This document shows positions 48,601 through 59,720 of a stretch of DNA of 64,000 nucleotides, one piece after another. The notes under the pieces are model-generated. The model ran no database searches and was not told where the DNA came from. It saw only the letters and a program-made list of their open reading frames with translations. The translations under genes and the position numbers were made by a program. Numbering within the stretch: position 1 is the stretch's first letter; every line of letters starts with the position of its first letter. The stretch comes from Gnetum montanum (Eukaryota > Streptophyta > Gnetopsida > Gnetales > Gnetaceae): assembly GCA_015680685.1 (NCBI GenBank), contig MNCI01030304.1:730219-794218 (forward strand). The letters run 5' to 3'.

Positions 48601-49230
48601 TTGTATATTTATTGGAAATATGAATAGAGGATATCATCTTGTAAGGAAATTTTTATTTTAGATTGGGGTTAGATGTTTTTTTTAAGTGGGGAATGACTTT
48701 ATGTTTTTATTAATGTGCAATCCCAAGAGAATATTATGTCTTCCAAGGTAGTTACTGAATATTATTGGAATTGTGATAATAGTGTTTATTTTGATGGAAC
48801 AAGAAATGTGTGGAGTGTAGCAACATCTAATGAAATCTATGAGTTGATTTCTTTGATAATTGAATAAGTGAGATAGCAAGGCTTACTTAATACTTCATTA
48901 ATTCTTCTTAGGAAGAGAAATTTCATTAAGAAACATGATGAAGCTAGTTTTGGTTTTGTGGTTGTCTTAACTATTTCTTCTAACCATGATAGAATGCAAG
49001 TAGATCTTTTAACATATGTGGTAGGCTTAAAGGAGAAATTTTTCAAGGTGTTTAAAGGGGAATTGAATGGATTATTATCAATGTGGGATGTCCAACACCA
49101 AATTAATTTCATTCTTGGTACAACCATTCCAAATAAAATGGCATACCAAATGGCACAAAATTAGAGGCTAAATTTTAATGACAAGTATAAGGGTTACTTG
49201 TGAATGGCTTTATGAGAGACTCAATTTCTC
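48600..49230 (+). pseudogene. Element H protease/linker region (broken)
   Basis: The stretch lies between gag and RT where the Ty3 protease is expected. The piece 48958-49164 (LTYVVGLKEKFFKVFKGELN) and its surroundings are open but I found no clear protease active site. The assignment rests on position. Confidence 0.4.
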
Positions 49231-49234
49231 CTTA

Positions 49235-49930
49235 TGTAGTTCTAGTAGTGCTTGTGCCAAAGAAGGATAGTGATGAATGAAGAATATGCATTGAATCAAA
49301 GGCTTTAAATTGGATAATAGTGAGGTATAGGTTTTCTATTCCAAGGATGGATGATTTCCTTGATGTCCTTAACAATGTAATGATCTTCAGTAAAATTAAT
49401 TTGAAGAGTGGTTATTAGTAAATTTAGATTAGACCTACTGATGAATGGATGATAACTTTTAAGACTCAAGATGGATTTTTTAAGTGGTTGGTGATACCAT
49501 TTAGACTTACAAATGCTTTGGTTACATTCATGAGGTTGTTATTTGATGTTCTTAAAGATTTGACTGACAAGTGTTGTATTGTCTTCTTTGATGATATTTT
49601 GGTGTATAGCTCAATTTAGAAAAAGTACGTAGATAACTTGTGGTGATTGTATCTTAAGTTGGAGGAGGCACATTTAGTGATCAATATGAAGAAGAGTTAT
49701 TTATTCAAGAGAGAGATCACATATTTGGAATATGTGATTTTTAAAAATCAAATTAGAATGGAAGCTACTAAGGTGAAGGTTATTAGAGATTGACCAACTC
49801 CTTAAAATGTTGGAAAGATAAGATCATTTCATGGTTTAGTAGGTTTTTATAGGTAGTTCATCAAATATTTTAGTGGTATTTCATGACCTATATTTACATT
49901 GCTTTAGAAGAATCAAGATTTCATGTGATG
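49235..49930 (+). pseudogene. Element H reverse transcriptase (broken)
   Basis: Frames give SPYVVLVVLVPKKD near 49230-49270, then RYRFSIPRMDDFLDVLN, FSKINLKSGY, TQDGFFKWLVIPFRLTNA and the catalytic FFDDILVYSS near 49590-49620. This is the order of Ty3/gypsy RT. A stop follows the PKKD block and others occur later. Confidence 0.85.
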
Positions 49931-50019
49931 TGATTAGACCTAAAGGAGCTTTGTATTATTGAAGGGAAAAATAACTAGTGAGCTAGTACTTGCAATACTA
50001 GGTTTCTAGAAGCTTTTTG

Positions 50020-50361
50020 AAGTGGAGGTGAATGAAAGTGGGACTGTTCATTGGACATGTGCTTTTACAAGAAGTTAGACCTATTGCTTTCTTTTTAGAG
50101 AAGTTGAATAAGTTAAGGAAAAAGTACACCATATATGAGAAGGAATTGTACACTATTGTTTAACCAATCAAACATTGGATGCATTACTTATTGTCTAAAG
50201 AGTTTACTTTGAAGAAAGATCATAAAGAGCTTCAATTTATTAATTCCCAAAAGAAGTTGAATGTCACATATATGAAGTGGATGACACAATTAAAAGACTT
50301 TAATTTTGTACTCAACTATAAAAGTGGGAAAGCTAATGTGATAGTAGATGCATTGTCTTAG
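50020..50361 (+). pseudogene. Element H RNase H (partly open)
   Basis: The frames read YTIYEKELYTIV near 50130-50160 and then the open piece 50179-50361: KKDHKELQFINSQ, MKWMTQLKDFNFVLNYKSGK and ANVIVDALS. This is the C-terminal half of Ty3 RNase H. One stop separates the two parts. Confidence 0.85.
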
Positions 50362-50499
50362 ATGCATGTGATGAATTTTAACATACCTCATATGGAAGTC
50401 CTCAAGGAATCATTGTTGAGTAGGAGAGACTAATGGAGGGATTATCATATTCAAAATAAACTATTATTTAAGAATGAAAAAATGTATGTTTACGATTAT

Positions 50500-52560
50500 G
50501 ATTTTAGGAGAAACATTTTGGTTGAAAAGCATTATGGCAACATAGTAGGTCACATGGGTAGAGATAAAATAGTGGAGCTTGTGGGTAGGCATTATTTTTG
50601 GCTTGGAATGGACTTTAAAATATCCAAATTTATGAAGGAGTATTTGACATGTTAGAAATTCAAGGGAGGTAATGGTGTTGAGGGATACTATATTCCTTTG
50701 TCAATTCCCAAGGGTCCATGGGAATGTATGTCAATGGATTTTTTGAGTGGGATTTCAAAGACCAAAAGTGAAAATGGTGATATTTTTGTGATGGTGGAGA
50801 AATTCTCCAAGATGACACTTTTGATTCCATGCAAGAAGGTGAGTGATGCATCTCATGTTGCAAATTTATTTTTTCTAACATGCTATGAAGTTACATGAGA
50901 TTCCTTTGAATATTATTAGTGATAGAGAGTCTAAATTCATTATTCATTTTTGGAGGTACCTTTTAAAAAGTTTAGGAATAAAGATAAATTTTTCTAGTGG
51001 ATATCATCCATAATCATATGGGAAAATCAATGTCAATATATCTTTGCTAAATATTTTGAGCTGTTTGTATGAAGGACAACCCAATAGGTGGAAAAAATTT
51101 TTGTGTCATGTTGAATTTTCTTATAATAATGCTTTTCATGTTGTTATTTGAAAAAGCCCATTTGAGGTTAACTATAGGTTCAGTTCATAGATGGTGAATG
51201 ATGTAAGGAGCTTTGATGAAGAAGCTTAATTGAGTGCTGATTTTGTGTAAGAGATGAAGGATCTTCATACTCAAGTAATGGCTAATCTTGAGAAGAAGGA
51301 TAAATGGGTAGCATTTTATCAATTAGTATGATGGTGGGTTGGGTATGTCTCATGATGATGATGTATTTGTATGAGTGGGCATTCCCCTTCTAATTGGCAC
51401 TTCAAACTAGAATGCAGGTGATGGGACACGATATCGCGTACATGATATCGCAACCCTTCGCCAGTTATATAAATAAGAGGCAGCTCTCCCTTATTTCTCC
51501 ATCTAGATCTAGACCTTAGCCAAACTCTTGTCATTTTACCATTCTAGAGTTAGAATAATTTCCATATGCTCGCAGTAGGAGTCCCAAAGTGAACGGATCT
51601 TTATTTGAGCAATTCTGTACCTGAGCACACAATTGTGTACGACAATAAAGATGAACTTTTGGATAAACCTTGCAGCATTCGAGCACGTGCGTTACGCTTG
51701 GTAATCCTAGTAACGAATAGCATTTGGTAATCCCAGTAGCGTTGCATTGGTTCAGGGTGTGAACAACAAGTGGGAATAGATACTAATGCTAGGACGATTA
51801 AAGCTTAGTTAGTGAAGTTAGTTACTTAGTCTCTTCACCATTTTCTCTCTTAGCATAGGTGATAAAAGGATAAAAGACATAAAAATCATATACCTTAGAC
51901 TTACTTAACCATAAAACTGTGACAATACAAGTAAGTCTGGGAAGACAATGATTGATCAACCTTAAGTATTCCATAAGGCACGTAAGCACTTAGTCCTTGG
52001 AGTTCAACTAGATCGCGTGTGCACACTCGTATTCATGTGGTTGAGTGTAGGGGTACCTTGCCAGTCATTAGCAGGGTAGGTGTAGATGGGTAGGTAGGTA
52101 ATTAACTTCAAAAAATGATTTTGATTTTGGTCTCAAAATGCTTTGATTTTTCATTGAAAATCCCTAGAGGGCATCAAGCTCAACCTAAAAAAAAAATAGG
52201 AGTCCTATAGAGGAATGAGAATTAGAGAAATTTTAAATTTGATGTTGGTGATTTTGTTTTGGCATATTTGAAGAAGAAGAGATTTAGAGGTATTAACTTC
52301 TTAAAGTTGAAAGCTAAGAAGATAGGTCCTTTTAGAATAAAGATCAAAATTAATAATAATAATTTTGAAATTGACTTACTAAATGATGTGGGTATGTATT
52401 TTATATTTAATGTTACATATCTTATACATTAGCATGGATTGATGGATGATGAAGTCTTATAGGACAACCTTGATGACTTGAAGGAGGCTATTGATAAGTC
52501 CAAGCTTGCATAGGAGAGGCAGATAACTTTGCTCAAGAAGAGAGAAGCTTCCAACACTCA
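50500..52560 (+). pseudogene. Element H integrase (broken, split by solo LTR G)
   Basis: The zinc-binding start (GHMGRDKIVELVGRHYFWLG, then a TC-stop where the second cysteine pair is expected) lies at about 50545-50660. The catalytic core is in the open piece 50698-50898 (WECMSMDFLSGISKTKS, IFVMVEKFSKM), then SDRESKF near 50920-50940 and the NRWKKFLCHVEFSYNNAFH block near 51080-51140. The C-terminal part resumes after the LTR insertion with LKAKKIGPFRI and FEIDLLND near 52300-52390 and NVTYLIH near 52410-52435. Confidence 0.85.
51419..52070 (+). repeat. Solo LTR G (B-type Athila-like) inside integrase of H
   Basis: 652 bp, TGATGGG to GTCATTA, with perfect target duplications GCAGG (51414-51418 and 52071-52075). 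It is the reverse-orientation counterpart of the B LTR: the GATATCGCGTAC array is at the start, and CTTTATTTGAGCAATTCTGT and GGTACCTTGCCAGTCATTA match the B LTR complement. No internal sequence remains, so the element was lost by LTR-LTR recombination, or only one LTR survives. Confidence 0.88.
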
Positions 52561-52644
52561 TGGAAGGAGGAGAAATGAGTACTTAATCCATTGGAATAAT
52601 CAAATTGCTAATGATGTTGTATCAGTCCATGAGGCCGAATTTTG
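52558..52644 (+). pseudogene. Chromodomain remnant of element H
   Basis: The frame reads HGRRRNEYLIHWNN, then NDVVSVHEAEF and a stop (52642-52644). It parallels the C-terminal half of retrotransposon chromodomains (EYLVKWKGLP, then EATWE-EEDL). The key tryptophan of the second block is replaced. Chromodomains steer chromovirus integrase to modified histones. Confidence 0.55.
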
Positions 52645-52661
52645 AACCCTACTTTCTTATT

Positions 52662-52676
52662 CACAGGTGGGAGAGT
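52662..52676 (+). other. Polypurine tract of element H
   Basis: ACAGGTGGGAGAGT precedes the LTR start TGGTGTAGG by at most one base. Confidence 0.65.
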
Positions 52677-53287
52677 TGGTGTAGGGACATCTATTCTAAG
52701 CCCTTTTTCATCTCTATAGGTTGTCAGTTTGTTGGTTTGGAAAGCTAGAGAGATGTTTTTTTTATGAGCTATAGAAAAACAAGGAAAAAAAGCACAAAAA
52801 TGTTCCAAGTGCCTAGGAGATGTCTAACAAAAAGATAAGTTATTTTTAGCTTTATGTTGAAAATAAATAAAGAGGTTGGGTTGCTTGTTGAGCATAAATG
52901 AAGAGAGGAAGAAAAAGAAAGAGTTGGAATACAGAGATTGTAGGATAGGGTTTACATCTCTACAGTAAAGTGTGTGTGATCTTGGTTATATCTTCATGTA
53001 TGTGTTTTTAATCTCAAATATCTATATGGAGAGATTTGGATTGGCTTGAGGTCAATCATTATGTGATTATCAAATCTCATGCTTTGCAATAGTGTTGAGT
53101 GTGTTAGGATTGAAACTCATTCAGGTTATGATTATGTTATAATTGTAATCTTCTTGATTTAATTAAAGATAGCTAGTTTTTAAGCTTTTTTTTGAATTTT
53201 CTAGCAATTGAATTATCTTTTACATATTTTTATTTTGGGATTCAATGTGATTGAAGTGTTAAAGCAAATTGAAGTAACCCTACTCTA
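52677..53287 (+). repeat. 3' LTR of element H
   Basis: 611 bp, starts TGGTGTAGGGACAT, ends CCCTACTCTA, followed by GATGA, the same five bases that precede the 5' LTR. Confidence 0.8.
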
Positions 53288-53292
53288 GATGA

Positions 53293-54223
53293 GCATTGAA
53301 CCTTTAATTGATGGAACTTATGAATTACATAAGGTTAAGAACTTGAAATCTATAATATCCATTGCATTCTTTTGTTGTAGGAGAATCATCCATGTAAGAC
53401 TCTAGTAAGGGAATTTCTTTTTTATGGTATGAGAATATTACTATAGAATTCAAAAATAAATTTATCCATTCTCAAAGCTTTTTTGAAATAGCATAAATGA
53501 TTTACTTTTAATATTTTTCTACTTTGGTGAACATAGATTGAGCTAAAAGATATTAGCTTGATCTAAAGCATGGTCATTATGACCAAAAATTCATTGGATT
53601 TAATATAGCTCACATTTATAAAATCATGAAGCTTCATATAAAAGTTGTTGTTCAATTTCATCAAGTAAAAAATTAAGCTTAGGAAAAAAGTAGGAGCATC
53701 TATTGAAACTAAAATTTTATCATATCTTGTTAACTTGTAATGGAAAGATCTTAGATCCCAATCATAATTAATACTTGTAGGTTTTGTATCATGCGCTTCT
53801 TATTTTTGAGATTTAGTTATATGGGTTTAAGAATCCTGTGGAAATATTATTTTATTATATATGAAAGCTTACTATGAAAATTTTTATTTGTAATATCTTA
53901 TTAAGAAATCCAAAATTTTTAAATGTCTACCTCTTAAGTGTGTCATTTGAATCATAAACATATGATTTAGATACCATTTTAAATAAATTTTAGTATTTGC
54001 AACTTCCTATGCACAAAAATGATTTTCAATGTATAATTCAATTAATGAAAGTTGAAGAAAAATAAACTTGATTTTAGATAACTTACTATAAAATACCTAG
54101 ATTTGTAGCATAGTAGTTAAGATAATCATCTTTTATAAGAGAGATGCCTTATAGGTGTGGTAGTAATGGGTCACATCTACCTTATTATATGTAATAGATC
54201 ATGTCCTATCGATGCTTCAAAGG
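53293..54223. other. Unassigned AT-rich DNA between H and C
   Basis: No coding domain was recognised. The last 130 bases contain a tRNA-like stretch listed separately. Confidence 0.3.
54095..54180 (+). repeat. Possible tRNA-derived SINE fragment
   Basis: GTAGCATAGTAGTTAAGATA followed about 35 nt later by AGGTGTGGTAGTAATGGGTC recalls the A box and the region of the B box of a plant tRNA gene. The B box itself is poor. Confidence 0.25.
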
Positions 54224-54228
54224 CTACT

Positions 54229-55076
54229 TGATAAGTAGAGAGTAATCCCTATGCCCAATCATATGAATCACAAGGGTGTTTGTGCGCTCACAAGTGGCCT
54301 TTATCTTAGATAGTCAAACATGAGGTTACTAGCCATTATCTCCTAATCATCAATTGTATTAATTTTGTTCATATGGCTAAGTGTGATTGAGGTGTAAGGT
54401 ATTTGTTTTTATGATATTATTATTTTTTATTTTAAAAAGTATTAAACAATAAAGTAATTAAAATACTAAACTTTAGCTAATTAATGGAACTAGAGGTAAA
54501 CTAAATTATCCTAAACATAGAGCATCTATTCTCACCTTTTGTACACATATTGAACTTATACTAACACCACTGGGTTACCAAGTATTTACTACTGGAATTA
54601 CCAAGCATTAGTATGTTATGCTCGAAGTGGTCATACTCATGTTACTATGGAATAAAATATCAAATGCTTAACTATAAAAAAGTAGAGTGCATGTAGAGTA
54701 CAATGCTTATAAGTAAAGTAAATAATAATTGAAGTCCTACAATGGAGAGAAGAAATCTTGATTTTATTTCTATCATGCAAAAGTGTCCAAGTACATCTTA
54801 CACTCAAATAAAACTTTGTACAATCAATTCAATCCATGCTTTAGGCACTTAGAGAAAACTTTTGCTAAGTTTTATAGAAGGAAACTACAAGAGCTTTATT
54901 GAGGAATGATCAAAGGTGTCATAAATGTCTATGGTGTGCTCATTTATGTAGGCTTAGGGAGGATCAGAGTTGATGCATATGCACCAATGCATGCAAGGAT
55001 GCATCAATGGGGATGCATCACTAAGGCTACATCAATAGGCATGCATCAATGTAGCTGACTTATTGAGACTTCATCA
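54229..55076 (-). repeat. 3' LTR of element C
   Basis: 848 bp, TGATAAG to TTCATCA on the plus strand, matching A and B LTRs through CACTGGGTTACCAAG and CTCGAAGTGGTCATACTCA. The U3 end (54965-55076) is an array of GATGCATCAATG words. The next minus-strand bases, CAGTCATGGTGCTA, are a decayed form of the B polypurine tract. Confidence 0.8.
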
Positions 55077-57300
55077 TAGCACCATGACTGACTAAAAACT
55101 CAACATCGACTGAATAGAAATGGGACTAGGTTTCTTAGAAAATTTGGGGGAGTATAGAACTGAGTAACTAACTTCAAAAAATAAACAACTATTGAGGGTA
55201 ATTTTTACATATAATTAACATGGATACAAAAAATTATGTGAGGTAGAAAGAATTTGGACAATTTGATAAAATTTGTAGGTACTAATAAATGGAGTGAAAC
55301 AAGATGAGACATTGATACTATGACTAGATGTGGAGGCTCTTGTGGTATAGATGATCCTTCATCACGTCCTTTTTTTGCTAGAGGTTTGGGCTACTCTACT
55401 ATTGTTGAAAACTAGAAGACATCTAGAAGTACCTAAAAATTTTCCTCTTTGACACGTGGGTGATGGATGGTCTAGGTGGCTTCACCTAGATGAGCTGGTG
55501 TTGGTATATCCCATGGGTAAGGAAACATTGAAAACATTTCTTTCATATTAACAAACTAAGATGCAAATTTTTTATGTTCAAAGTTAAACATATAAGCAAG
55601 ATTCCATAGCTCCCAATAGTAATTCATTCTTTTGATCAGGTTCTTTGCAACTGATCTTTGATTTATGAATTTTCTCTTGGGAATTTTAAGCCCCACGTTA
55701 GCCACCTTCAAATTTTTATTTTTTCTCTTTATGGATTTTGAACTTTTTTTCATAGAGAAGGTATGAGCTAGTCACTTGCATCTCTAATTCTATTCTTTGT
55801 CTTCCTATTGTCATCGTTACCAAGTGTTGTGAATGAAAACCTCGATTGCTGGAATGAAAACTAAGTGCAAGCAGTTCCCCAATCCTGAATTCCTAGGGCC
55901 TTTGAGATAAAAATGGGATTTGAGGTGCCCTATTCAATTTGGCAGATCAACTAGGGACTTAGGAGATGCTAAATGTATTAATATAAATAGATATGAATAA
56001 TGCATAGATAATATATTTAATTTTCTTGAACACAAAACTCAAAACTCAAAACTTTATTAAGAAAGAATAAAGAATAAGTTAGAGAAATGTGTACAAATGG
56101 TGCCTGGATGTGTAAAAAAGAGGGTAGGTTCACTTAAGCTAGAGTTCAAAGCCCATTGAAGCTGATGTGATAAGCTCCACAATCTAAGTGCTAAGCCACT
56201 CTTGATGTTAACAAACCTTCCTTCACTATTACAACCTTGGATTTGTCACTCAAAGCTACAAAGCTTCCACGTTGGGATTTTAGAGAATGCAAGTATGGAA
56301 ACTTGTAAGAGCTCTTGAGCATTTTCAGGGTGGAACTCTGTGTATGCAAATTGCTTGATAATACCCAAAAATTTCTCAACTGTGAGAAATTTTGTTGGAA
56401 CCAAAATTGCTTGTATGCCAAAAGTTGCTGAACCCTTCAATGGTGTTTGAGTTTGGCTTTTATAGGATCTTTGGGCCATGAATGTGCTACAAATTGGCCA
56501 TGAGTTGGCTACAAATTGGCTATGAAATGACTACAAATTTGGCTAAAGAATGGCTGAAAATTTTCTGCAAATTTAGGTGATATGGGTGCCCAAATTTGGA
56601 GGGTTGCTATACATAGTAAGTGATTTCACCCATGGCCATTTCATTTATTATAAATAGTAAGTGGGGCACACCTTCCACGCTGGAGATGAATCTTCCATGT
56701 TGAGCTCTCCACCATGCTTGTCAAAGTGGTTGATCAATGTTGAAGTGTATGAATTGATGAATTTTATTCCTTGTGGCTTCCACGCTAGGTGGGCATGAGA
56801 GGGGGTGCAAGGCGGTGAGGTTTCTAAGCTAGGAGGAAACTTTCTAGGTTAGGGGGAAGCTTTCCAGGCTAGGGGAAAAGTTTCTAGGATAGTGGGAAAC
56901 TTTCACATTGGGGGGGGGAGGGAGGTTTTTCCATGTGCGTGGGGAAGTTTCTAGGGGGAATTTTCACATTAGTGGGTAGGTTGGGGTGAGGGGTTTGAGG
57001 GAGGGGGCGAGGTGTGTGGGGGGAACTTTCTAGGCTAAGGGGAAAAAGTTTCTAAGCTAGGGAAAAGTTTTTAAACTCTCCATCCTTCCATGCTAGGGGT
57101 AGGTGAGATCTACCCCCTGCAAGTGTTTCCAGCATAGAAAAATGCATATCCCCATAAAACCCATGAAATTTCCCTTTTGGCATTCCAAAAGGCATTTGAC
57201 CCCCCAAGCCCAAATATAAACACTAGGTAACTTTTTTCACTTGGGCAATGAGGCTTTGCCCACTTATGAGGCATTTTTCATTCTCAAAAGTATAAAGTAT
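55077..57300. other. 3' non-coding part of element C
   Basis: No coding domain was recognised; the open pieces 55556-55753 and 56191-56479 have no known motif. A 20-bp minisatellite lies at 56821-57070. The stretch 56460-56560 repeats TTGGCTACAAATTGGC-like words. Confidence 0.4.
56821..57070. repeat. 20-bp G-rich minisatellite
   Basis: Units start at 56821, 56841, 56861, 56881 and 56901 with consensus TTTCTAGGCTAGGGGGAAAC. Decayed units continue to 57070 around a G9 run (near 56910) and other G-runs. Confidence 0.85.
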
Positions 57301-57579
57301 GTGAAATTTCCCATTGCGGGTTATAATTTTCACATTTACAATGAAATTTTATCTTAGGTTTCATGGGGTGAAAGCTACATGATGAAGATTGGTTATAACA
57401 TGTAAAATTTTGTGGTGTTTCATGAAGTTTATGTACCAGAGGTCATCTAGTTTCATGTATTGTGTCATCTCTTCAATTTGCAACTCCTTTAGGAAAATCT
57501 TAGCTTAGTTATAAGCACTAAGAACATTAAAGATAGGTTGCTATACATGGCCTCTTTGTTGGATTTGTTGTAGGGATTT

Positions 57580-59720
57580 GTTCATTTTTTCCTTAGTAAG
57601 TTGATTTCTTTCTCATTTGTTTCTTTGAGCATTTTGACCTAGTTCATATAGTGGTTCTTAACTCTTTTATACTTTAGGATCTCATTCTTTTAGGTGGCAA
57701 TCTCAATTGCAGTATTTTGTTGAAGAGCACAAACTTTCTCCATTGAGAGATTTTTGTTTTCTATAGCCAATATTCTTACATTTAGGTTCACATTGACAAG
57801 CTATCCTTACTACTGGTAAATGTATTTTACCATTTGATCCTCTTTTTGGTCAACATTATATAGGCAATGATTTGCTTGGGTTAGCACAAGATTTTCTTTA
57901 CAAACTATTTGAAGCTTATGGTTGGAAGAATTTATCATTACTTTCAATAGTGATGCATCAAGGGTCACCATTTCTTTTGCATTCTCAGCCTCTTCAAATC
58001 TTTGTTAAAGTTATTAAAAATCTTCATCCTTTATAAGTTGTCACTTGAGAATGATGGAATCTAATAAATGGGCTTTGAGTTTCACAATGTTAGCAGCCAA
58101 CCATCATTTTCTAATGGTGGCCTCCTTGAGTTATGCATTTGTAGTCAATAGCTTGTCTCTTATCTCAAGCAGCTATGACTAGATTATTGAAATATTTTTG
58201 GAAGATCAAGGATCTCTAGAATGTGTTATCTTGTGCCAACCAATCACTCCAACACTTTCTCATGCTAGATTACATTCATTTTCTTACTTCTAAATCCTAT
58301 AGATGTTTGAACATTTTCCATGCCTACAACATCAGGAATAGATGCTATAAGAGTATTTAATGCTTTCCTAGTCTTATTTGCTACCACTTTTGCTATAGTC
58401 TCCTAGCCCTTATGTGGCATGACTAGGACTAATGCTTCTTCTCCTTCTTCTAGAATCATAGAGAAGGTTGCTGTATTCTTGAAGATTTTGTGAAATGCTT
58501 GTCTTAAGAGCAAAAAGGAGCCTAGTTTCTTTATGAAGAGAATAGTGGGGCTATTTCATCCCATAGTAACCTTATTTAAGTGGTTAATGACCAATTGGTA
58601 CATAGAGGATTCACCACCATCTCTAGAGGCTTATTGTTATAATTATTATTTCCTAAGTTTCCTTAGGAATTAAGTAGTTGCTAGAATTTTAGGTATAATA
58701 TTTGATGTTATAGGTAGTGGTGGTAGTGGAATCTCTTCCTCTTAAAAGCTTGGTAGGTGCTTTGTCCTTCATCATCTCCTAACATGATGCAGCATAAGAT
58801 CTATAGGCCAAATCATTGGAGTAGTGGGCAATCCCTCCTATTTTGTAGATTCATTTGATGAGGTAGGGAAAGGGAAGTGCTTTCCTACCCTTTTTATTTT
58901 CCTTAAAATATTTCTCAATCTCAAGGAAAATGAGTTGGAGTAGGTTTACCTAGAATCTCCTTCATAGAGCCATAGATGCCTCGATGGAGAAGATAGTTAT
59001 TTTTCTTAGCCTCACTATGGAATTGGAGTGATAACCTGTGATCTTGAAATAGGCTTGCTCCACTTTTATAAGAAAACCTTAATCCTTACAGTTCACTTTA
59101 TAGCCTTACCAGACCCATTTTTTCTTAGCCTTAGGGTTTTCCTGTTTTGATATTTTTTCTAGCTTTGCTTCTATGTTTGGCAATCCAAGAGTCTTTGCAA
59201 TTGCCTCAACCATATAGGAGATGGTATTATCCTTGATTTTTATGATTTTATCTTCCTATTAGTTGTTTTAGAAAAGGTAAGTCTCTCCCATGTACCTTTT
59301 CCTACTAGTGAAGAGAATGGATCATAGAGAAGTCCCTTGCAACTATGTTTTGAACTCTTATAGTATTAGCTCTAGAAAATGTCCAAATTTTAACTCCTAA
59401 AGAATGTAGCTTTGAACTTCTTTGCTACAAACCTACTTCAAGCAAGCCTCTGTGAGTGTGACCTCTAAGTTAGGTTGTGATTTGGGGACCTCTTACTACC
59501 TGGACTATTCTATCTCTACCATCAAAATTTAGTCGACTGATTCTACCTTAGGCACCTATTTCAAAGATCTAGTAGCATGGATCACTTTGGTATCTTATTC
59601 TTGAGCTTGTTGCTATTTCTATGGTTGTTCCCTTCCTCAGTAAGGTCATTTTTCCTAGAGTTGTTATTGTCCTCTTGCTTGTAATCCTCACTTTGGTGCC
59701 ATCTATGAACACAAACATAA
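57580..59720 (-). pseudogene. Accessory ORF of element C (broken, about 700 codons)
   Basis: The N-terminal half (58.78-59.72 kb) matches the accessory ORF of element A (LEVTLTEACLK, then ELKFGHFLEL). The C-terminal half (57.58-58.02 kb, minus strand) stays largely open and reads like a coiled coil: NLSMEKVCALQQNTAIEIA and VKMLKETNEKEINLLRKK. The sense direction follows integrase and precedes the 3' LTR. Homologues of the N-terminal part may be the plant transposon-protein (Transposase_32/ATHILA ORF1) domains; this is from pattern memory. Several stops interrupt it. Confidence 0.5.

Larger units (their letters stand above)
46714..53287 (+). mobile_element. Element H: chromovirus (Ty3/gypsy with chromodomain), decayed
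   Basis: Plus-strand element with LTRs 46714-47317 and 52677-53287, an iMet-type primer site, gag, RT, RNase H, integrase and a chromodomain remnant. GATGA on both sides (46709-46713 and 53288-53292) is a candidate target duplication; it fixes the right LTR end but the fit is not certain. Solo LTR G interrupts the integrase. All frames are broken by stops. Confidence 0.85.

Noticed and set aside
46714-53287. Possibility that G and H are one element
   Set aside because: G's ends, its own target duplication and its B-type sequence show a separate insertion.
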